Below, one piece after another: positions 59,663 to 64,000 of a stretch of 64,000 nucleotides of DNA (position 1 is the first letter of the stretch; every line of letters begins with the position of its first letter). The position numbers and the translations under genes were made by a program. The notes under the pieces were generated by a model, which ran no database searches, had not been told where the DNA came from, and was given only the letters and a program-made list of their open reading frames with translations. Source of the stretch: Rhabditoides inermis (Eukaryota; Nematoda; Chromadorea; Rhabditida; Rhabditidae); NCBI GenBank assembly GCA_963966185.1, contig CAWZYM010000258.1:427501-491500 (forward strand), written 5' to 3'.

Positions 59663-60206
59663 CGTGCATGGGCGGCGAGTGTCCGCCAGGGTTCATGTGC
59701 GTGTGCGACTACGGCGTGTGTTTTGTGGGAAAGTGTCTAGGAAGGTTCCGAAAAAAACGTGGTAAACAAACTGTGAGTCTGAAGAATATGTACTATATAT
59801 TTGCTATGTACTTCGTTTGCTAATAGGTTATATGTACTGTGAACTATGTACTATGTTTGTATCTGTATCAACTAGTCTACATAAACACCACAAGCGCCAA
59901 CCCCTTCTGTCATGTCTGTCGTCTTTGCAGGCGAGGGATGCATGGACGAGTGCTATGACTGCTCCCTGTACGCGCAGTACTGCGACAAGACAGAAGTGGG
60001 TAGCGTGTTCACTGGTTAGACACTAGACAGACGTGTGGCTATAGCATGAGTGCGCGTTACCGTCTCTTTTTACAACTTCACAACATTGTAATTACGTGTT
60101 GTAAAAACCGAATAACTTTTGTTTTATTATGTGTCGTTTCAGATGCAAGCGCACATGCGGTATTTGTACTATCATGATGAAACAAAAAAAACACTGCTTC
60201 GAATAA
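59663..60206 (+). CDS. Small Cys-rich secreted-type protein, copy B
   Basis: The first recognisable exon follows a good acceptor (ATGTTTTGCAG, 59,652-59,662) and encodes CMGGECPPGFMCVCDYG. The intron contains the 180-bp segment 59,716-59,894. Exon 2 after CTTTGCAG (from about 59,931) encodes GEGCMDECYDCSLYAQYCDK. A third exon begins at 60,143. In one frame this reads CKRTCGIC and ends KKHCFE, giving an ShKT-like ending, but the only GT donors in exon 2 put it in another frame. Upstream signal-peptide exon not identified. Family uncertain; spacing of cysteines suggests a secreted disulphide-rich protein. Confidence 0.45.
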
Positions 60207-60375
60207 ACGTTCAGTTTATTGATACAGGAATCACACTTTTTTTACAAAATGAAATAAATTTTTGATGTCTTACTATCGGTAAAGTGCGGAATACCCATAA
60301 CGAAAACCATATACAATCAACAAAATACACTGAAACTGAAGTATGTAATAGCCGAATCTCGAGTACATGAATGCC

Positions 60376-62194
60376 TCACTCAATGACTACGTGTCTGGAG
60401 ATGAGGTTGTAGAGCTGTTCCGGGTCGTCCGACTCCAGACGATCCTTCTCCGACCTGCAATCAAGCAACACTACAACACTCACTGGGGGAACGATAACGA
60501 TATATGCGTGTATGTATATTGGGTCCTCCGTTTTTGTGGTCCACAAATTACGAGAAATGACGCAGACACGAACCAGACAAACGGTCGATTATGGAAATGA
60601 TCTCATTCGCCAGGGGCGATTGTAGGTTTTGTCGAATATCTTGATCATGGACACAAAATCTTCAAGTGTTGCAACGTAGGTTTGTTTGTATGTCTATCAA
60701 GTATGCTCTCATGAATTTTTGTGAAATTTTTTTATCCAGTACAAATCGAGTTATCTCCAATTTTGTGTACAAAATAAGGGATAACTGCGAGTTGGTATCA
60801 CTACTTTGATACAGAATCAGAGCACTGTATTGGGAGGAAGCATCCATGATCATGATTATACATGGTAAATTCTTTCACTAGAAACGGTTTAATATTGATC
60901 TTAATTGTACCCAATTTCATATTTTGAAAACTATAATGAATACCAGACTAACTTTCCAAATTTTCGAACGTAGAGGTCCAGTAAACGGTTTGAAGAAGCT
61001 ACCATCCAAAAATTGTAGAAAAAGATTCATCCGTTGAGGAGTTATGTATTTCCGTTTATCGATCAGATATCGATCACGACTTCAATGCGAAATAATCAAA
61101 CTACGTAGACGTAATGTACTCGTTTTTGCTTGAGGCTATTGCTATACCCTATGGGATCAATCCATCGCAATTCCATTACATTTAGATCACTTTTCAGAAT
61201 ATGACGCGGTTACGGTAGTTGCTGCACTGGTGGCACAGTTCATTTCCCTACATTACGTATGCAATTTCATCCCGTTAACACCGCTAACCGGTCAAGAAAG
61301 TGGAAAATGAACTAGCGAAACACGTCTGGTATCTCAATTTATCAGTCGGGACTGTCACATTTCGTATTCCATTTTTCGTTTTTGCGGACCGCGAAAACGG
61401 GGGAACCCCTATAGATGACAGTGTTGTGAATTGTGAAAAACGATCATGATGTATGTGTATGGCGTATATAAGCTGTGATTGGCAATGACAATCTCTCTCT
61501 CTCTCTCTCTCTCTCTTCCCGTCGCTCGATCGAACCCACCCTTTGATGAACACCACGTACGTGGGCAGCTCGTTGATCGCGTGTTTCTTCGCCGTCTCTC
61601 AAAAAAAAACATCAGTGCAATGTGAAACCCGAACGAGTCGCGTACTCTTGCAGTCGACCACGTCGACTCTCAGGAACGCCGCCCTGTCCTGCACGGCTGC
61701 GATTTCGTCAAACGCCGCCGGCACGCTCACCAGATGCCGCTTCCTGCAATCATACTAGCATACTGTGGACTGTGGCACATGGAAAAACTAACTACATTTG
61801 TGGGCAATACACCAAGCACCTACCACTTGTATTGGTATCTGATTATACAGATAATGGAAAAGAAATTGAATTATTATTGACTGATTATCGATCTGACATC
61901 GACTTTCGATCTTCGACCCTACCATCCCCGTTGCTAAACGGACTGAGCTTCTCCAAGCGCTCAGCACATGTTGGTGTACCGTATGCACTTTTGTATAGTC
62001 AAGATATAGCGATTTTGGATGACTGATCACTGATTGATTGCTTGCTTGACTCACCACTCGGCTGTGAACTCGACGAACACCGGCACAGTGTTATTCTTGA
62101 CGTTTACAATCTCGTGGAAATCCACGTCTGACCGCACTGTCTGCACGTGCGAGGAGAAGACAATGGGAATGAGAGAGACAAGTAGAAGCAGCAT
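60376..62194 (-). CDS. Secreted thioredoxin-fold protein lacking the CxxC site, copy B
   Basis: Five minus-strand exons join in frame. Exon 1 (62,194-62,055) has a signal peptide, MLLLLVSLIPIVFSSHVQT, and the thioredoxin strand VPVFVEFTAEW. Exon 2 starts at 61,743 and reads KRHLVSVPAAFDEIAAVQD, then FLRVDVVDCK. Exon 3 (to 61,540) has KKHAINELPTYVVFIK with the cis-proline. Exon 4 (about 61,230-61,200) has TTVTASYSEK. Exon 5 has RLESDDPEQLYNLISRHVVI and stops TGA at 60,378-60,376. Where thioredoxins have WCGPC, this protein reads WKRHL, so it should be redox-inactive and perhaps binding or structural in the secretory route. The intron 1 insertion at 61,835-62,040 is a CR1-type tail. Confidence 0.75.
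61835..62040 (+). mobile_element. CR1-type 3' tail inside thioredoxin intron 1
   Basis: Related to 4,200-4,435 and ending in a short GATTGATTG array. It lies antisense to the host gene, wholly inside the intron. Confidence 0.55.
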
Positions 62195-62772
62195 CCTGAA
62201 AGCGCGTCTACACCGCGGAAGGCACCAAACATTACTGAACGATCACGCTCACTGCTCACATTACTGCGCGGGGATGAAATGGATAGTATGTTGACACGTA
62301 TGAATATGTGGATGATGATCAGAGAAGAGCATGTGATCCTCCCTATCCCGTTTTCTCTTCTTCGCAATGAAACAAACAACGGGGGAAGGCGACAACTGGT
62401 TCCAGTCTATTCCGAGCCGACGCCTATTCGCAGTGACAGCGAGGAAAACGAATGAGGAAATAGTGGTTTTGATACTATTTCGAGACCAGGGCTACTTCGT
62501 CCTGCAGAAACTAGTTCCGGCCATCCAATAATAATACGCTCGAACACAGCAATACAATAACAAACAACAACAGTTTATCTGATATTCACACAACTTCTCA
62601 CCTAAATCACACTCAATCAGTGGCATTATCTAAAACGTAAGAAACACAAATCAACACCAGAGATCTAACAAGATCACACGACAACACCAGCGACTCTAAA
62701 ACGTGACAGCTTTCACTACCCGGATTGGCACACGAGAGTGCGGCAGAAGCGTGCGACATGGTCGTGGCACGA
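62195..62772. other. Intergenic region between thioredoxin-fold and Tudor genes
   Basis: Upstream of the thioredoxin-fold gene start and downstream of the Tudor gene stop. No further gene or RNA recognised. Confidence 0.45.
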
Positions 62773-63976
62773 CTACTCTATTCCGAGCAGCTTGTCTGGC
62801 ATCGGCTCTCCCGGCTGCATCTTCGCCCGCCACACCCGCTCCTCGCACAGCAACTCCTCGATCGGACGATTCTTCTGAACGAAACAACGTTGCAAAGAGC
62901 AAACAGCGAGTAACTGAAATACGCGGCGGTAGCGCAGTCGATGTGTGCGCTCTCAATCGAAAGGTCGCGGGTTCGATGGGACCGGAACAAGTATTGCTAC
63001 AGCGGTGGATTGGCAATTACCCTGACACGTTGTCAGACGCTAACCAGAATACACACCGTCATCGTGGATTCTCATAGCTAGGTTTCTAGGACCATTACAT
63101 CTAGTACTCTACGGCATCCCCTCCATCGTCATTGTTCACAGGCATTTCATGTCTAATTTTTTCATGTATTTCATTTCATTCATGCATTTCATTCATGTAA
63201 AGCAATCTTGTGGTGTGATAAATGTATTCAATTTTTCAGAACACAAAAGCATTCTGGCACACAAACGAGATGCTTACAGTGCAATTCCCTAAGTGTCTAC
63301 ACAAAGAAAGTGTTGACCGGAATCATGACAAGCGCGTGCACATACTAAACCCTTTGTGTTTCATCTCCGTTGTCGTATTCTTGATATCGGCAGTGGCTCA
63401 ATTCAATGCGCACAGACCTGATGGCTGATCTGCGGGATGATGCTGTGCACCCAGATGGTGTTGGGGCGGAGGAACGGGCGCGACTTCACTGCCTCCTCCG
63501 ACAACGCCACACCGTCCAGGTCGGACACACGGCCTGCGAACGACTCTCTCTCTCTCTCTCTCTCTTCCCCTCCCTCCCTCCCTCCCTCCCTCCCCCCGCA
63601 CCAATGACGACGACGCTGACGGGCACGTCCTCCCGGAGGAGGTGCTTGAACCTGGCCGCCGTCTCGGCCACCCACTCCTTGCTTCTGTTCTTGGTCGAGT
63701 TGGCGTCCATGAGGTGGGCGACGGCCAGCTGCAGACACAGCGGACGGCGCACACAGTGCCTGCACCAACACAACCTCATCTCATCACTCGCCATTCCGTA
63801 ACTACTATACGTTTGCACATTTTGAACACAACCCTCGACCACTGGTCACACTCACATTCTGTGAATGGCGAATAGGTTGGTCGCCTGGACGACCTCGGTG
63901 CCACCCGAATCCAGGAAGCGCACGTCCATAAAGTCGCCCGCAGCCAGCACCTCAAACAAGTTGCACTCAAACACGA
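62773..63976 (-). CDS. Tudor-domain protein (5' part beyond window)
   Basis: Four exons join in frame on the minus strand: 63,976-63,856, 63,759-63,602, 63,533-63,418 and 62,874-62,773, ending TAG. The first has FEVLAAGDFMDVRFLDSGGT followed by EVVQATNLF. This is the Tudor barrel pattern V-R-F-x-D-x-G-x-T-E-x-V. The next, RRPLCLQLAVAHLMDANSTK, EWVAETAARFKHLL and VPVSVVVIG, fits the extended Tudor (SN-like) part. The last gives IEELLCEERVWRAKMQPGEP and ends at GIE. Tudor proteins bind methylated arginine or lysine and often work in small-RNA or germ-granule pathways; which member this is cannot be told. The gene lies outside the duplicated part. Confidence 0.7.
62922..62992 (+). repeat. tRNA-derived (SINE-like) sequence in Tudor-gene intron
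   Basis: GCGGTAGCGCAGTCGATGTG (A box) and GGTCGCGGGTTCGATGGG (B box), antisense to the host gene in its 543-nt third intron. SINE-like; the body downstream has no clear end. Confidence 0.55.
63541..63600. repeat. (TC)n/(TCCC)n tract in Tudor-gene intron 2
   Basis: Simple pyrimidine repeat between exons 2 and 3, on the plus strand. Confidence 0.85.
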
Positions 63977-64000
63977 CTGCGAACAAAGCAGATCAAATAA

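Noticed and set aside
60143..60206. CKRTCGIC as proof of an ShKT domain in the Cys-rich gene
   Set aside because: No GT donor in exon 2 provides the needed phase in either copy, so it is kept only as a possibility.
61794..61830. WCIAH in the thioredoxin intron as a hidden active-site exon
   Set aside because: It resembles a WCxxH site by chance. The position and flanking splice signals do not give an in-frame exon with the conserved neighbours.

Overview
The window looks like rhabditid-type nematode DNA. Reconstructed genes have 36-50 nt introns with TTTCAG-like acceptors, mixed with longer microsatellite-filled introns. Two gene families are nematode-typical: a DUF1248-like GNAT acetyltransferase and a rhodopsin-like serpentine receptor of srsx type. 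Most of the remaining sequence is repeats: non-LTR (CR1-type), Penelope-like and LTR retroelements, several short inverted-repeat elements, tRNA-derived sequences and (TC)n/(AT)n tracts. No cellular rRNA or convincing intact tRNA gene was seen.

The window is built around two diverged copies of one locus. Copy A is about 1-23,257 and copy B about 33,907-61,712. Matching segments are 1-8,949 with 34,317-41,854; 9,068-14,524 with 52,929-58,132; and 21,450-23,257 with 59,505-61,712. Each copy holds, in order: the acetyltransferase (+), a decayed CR1-type fragment (-), an unrecognised multi-exon gene (-), the serpentine receptor (-), a small Cys-rich secreted protein (+) and a secreted thioredoxin-fold protein (-). 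Decay is complementary. Copy A has a 6-codon deletion in the acetyltransferase, a lost splice acceptor in the Cys-rich gene and a truncated thioredoxin gene. Copy B has a 4-bp frameshift in the receptor. The copies may be a true tandem duplication or two haplotypes laid end to end by the assembler.

The spacer between the copies (23,258-33,906) holds an inverted-repeat element with tRNA-like arms, isolated tRNA-like sequences, two related palindromic elements and a Penelope-like element (RT plus GIY-YIG, with a hammerhead-like core near its 3' end). To the right of copy B lies a Tudor-domain gene that runs off the window.

The most unusual object is an 11-kb unit at 41,855-52,928 inserted in copy B. 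It has 540-bp LTRs that differ by one base plus one nested insertion, U3-like promoter elements and a polypurine tract, and it encodes a Gag-protease polyprotein. I found no reverse transcriptase, RNase H or integrase. Where pol would be expected there is a 14-exon UPF1-like SF1 helicase gene. An almost invariant 20-nt motif (TGGCTTGTTATCGCCGCCCA) occurs six times: once in each LTR and four times internally, including ahead of both genes. Its flanks form hairpins with compensated stems. Each gene appears to have its own AATAAA, so the unit looks like two expression cassettes between LTRs.
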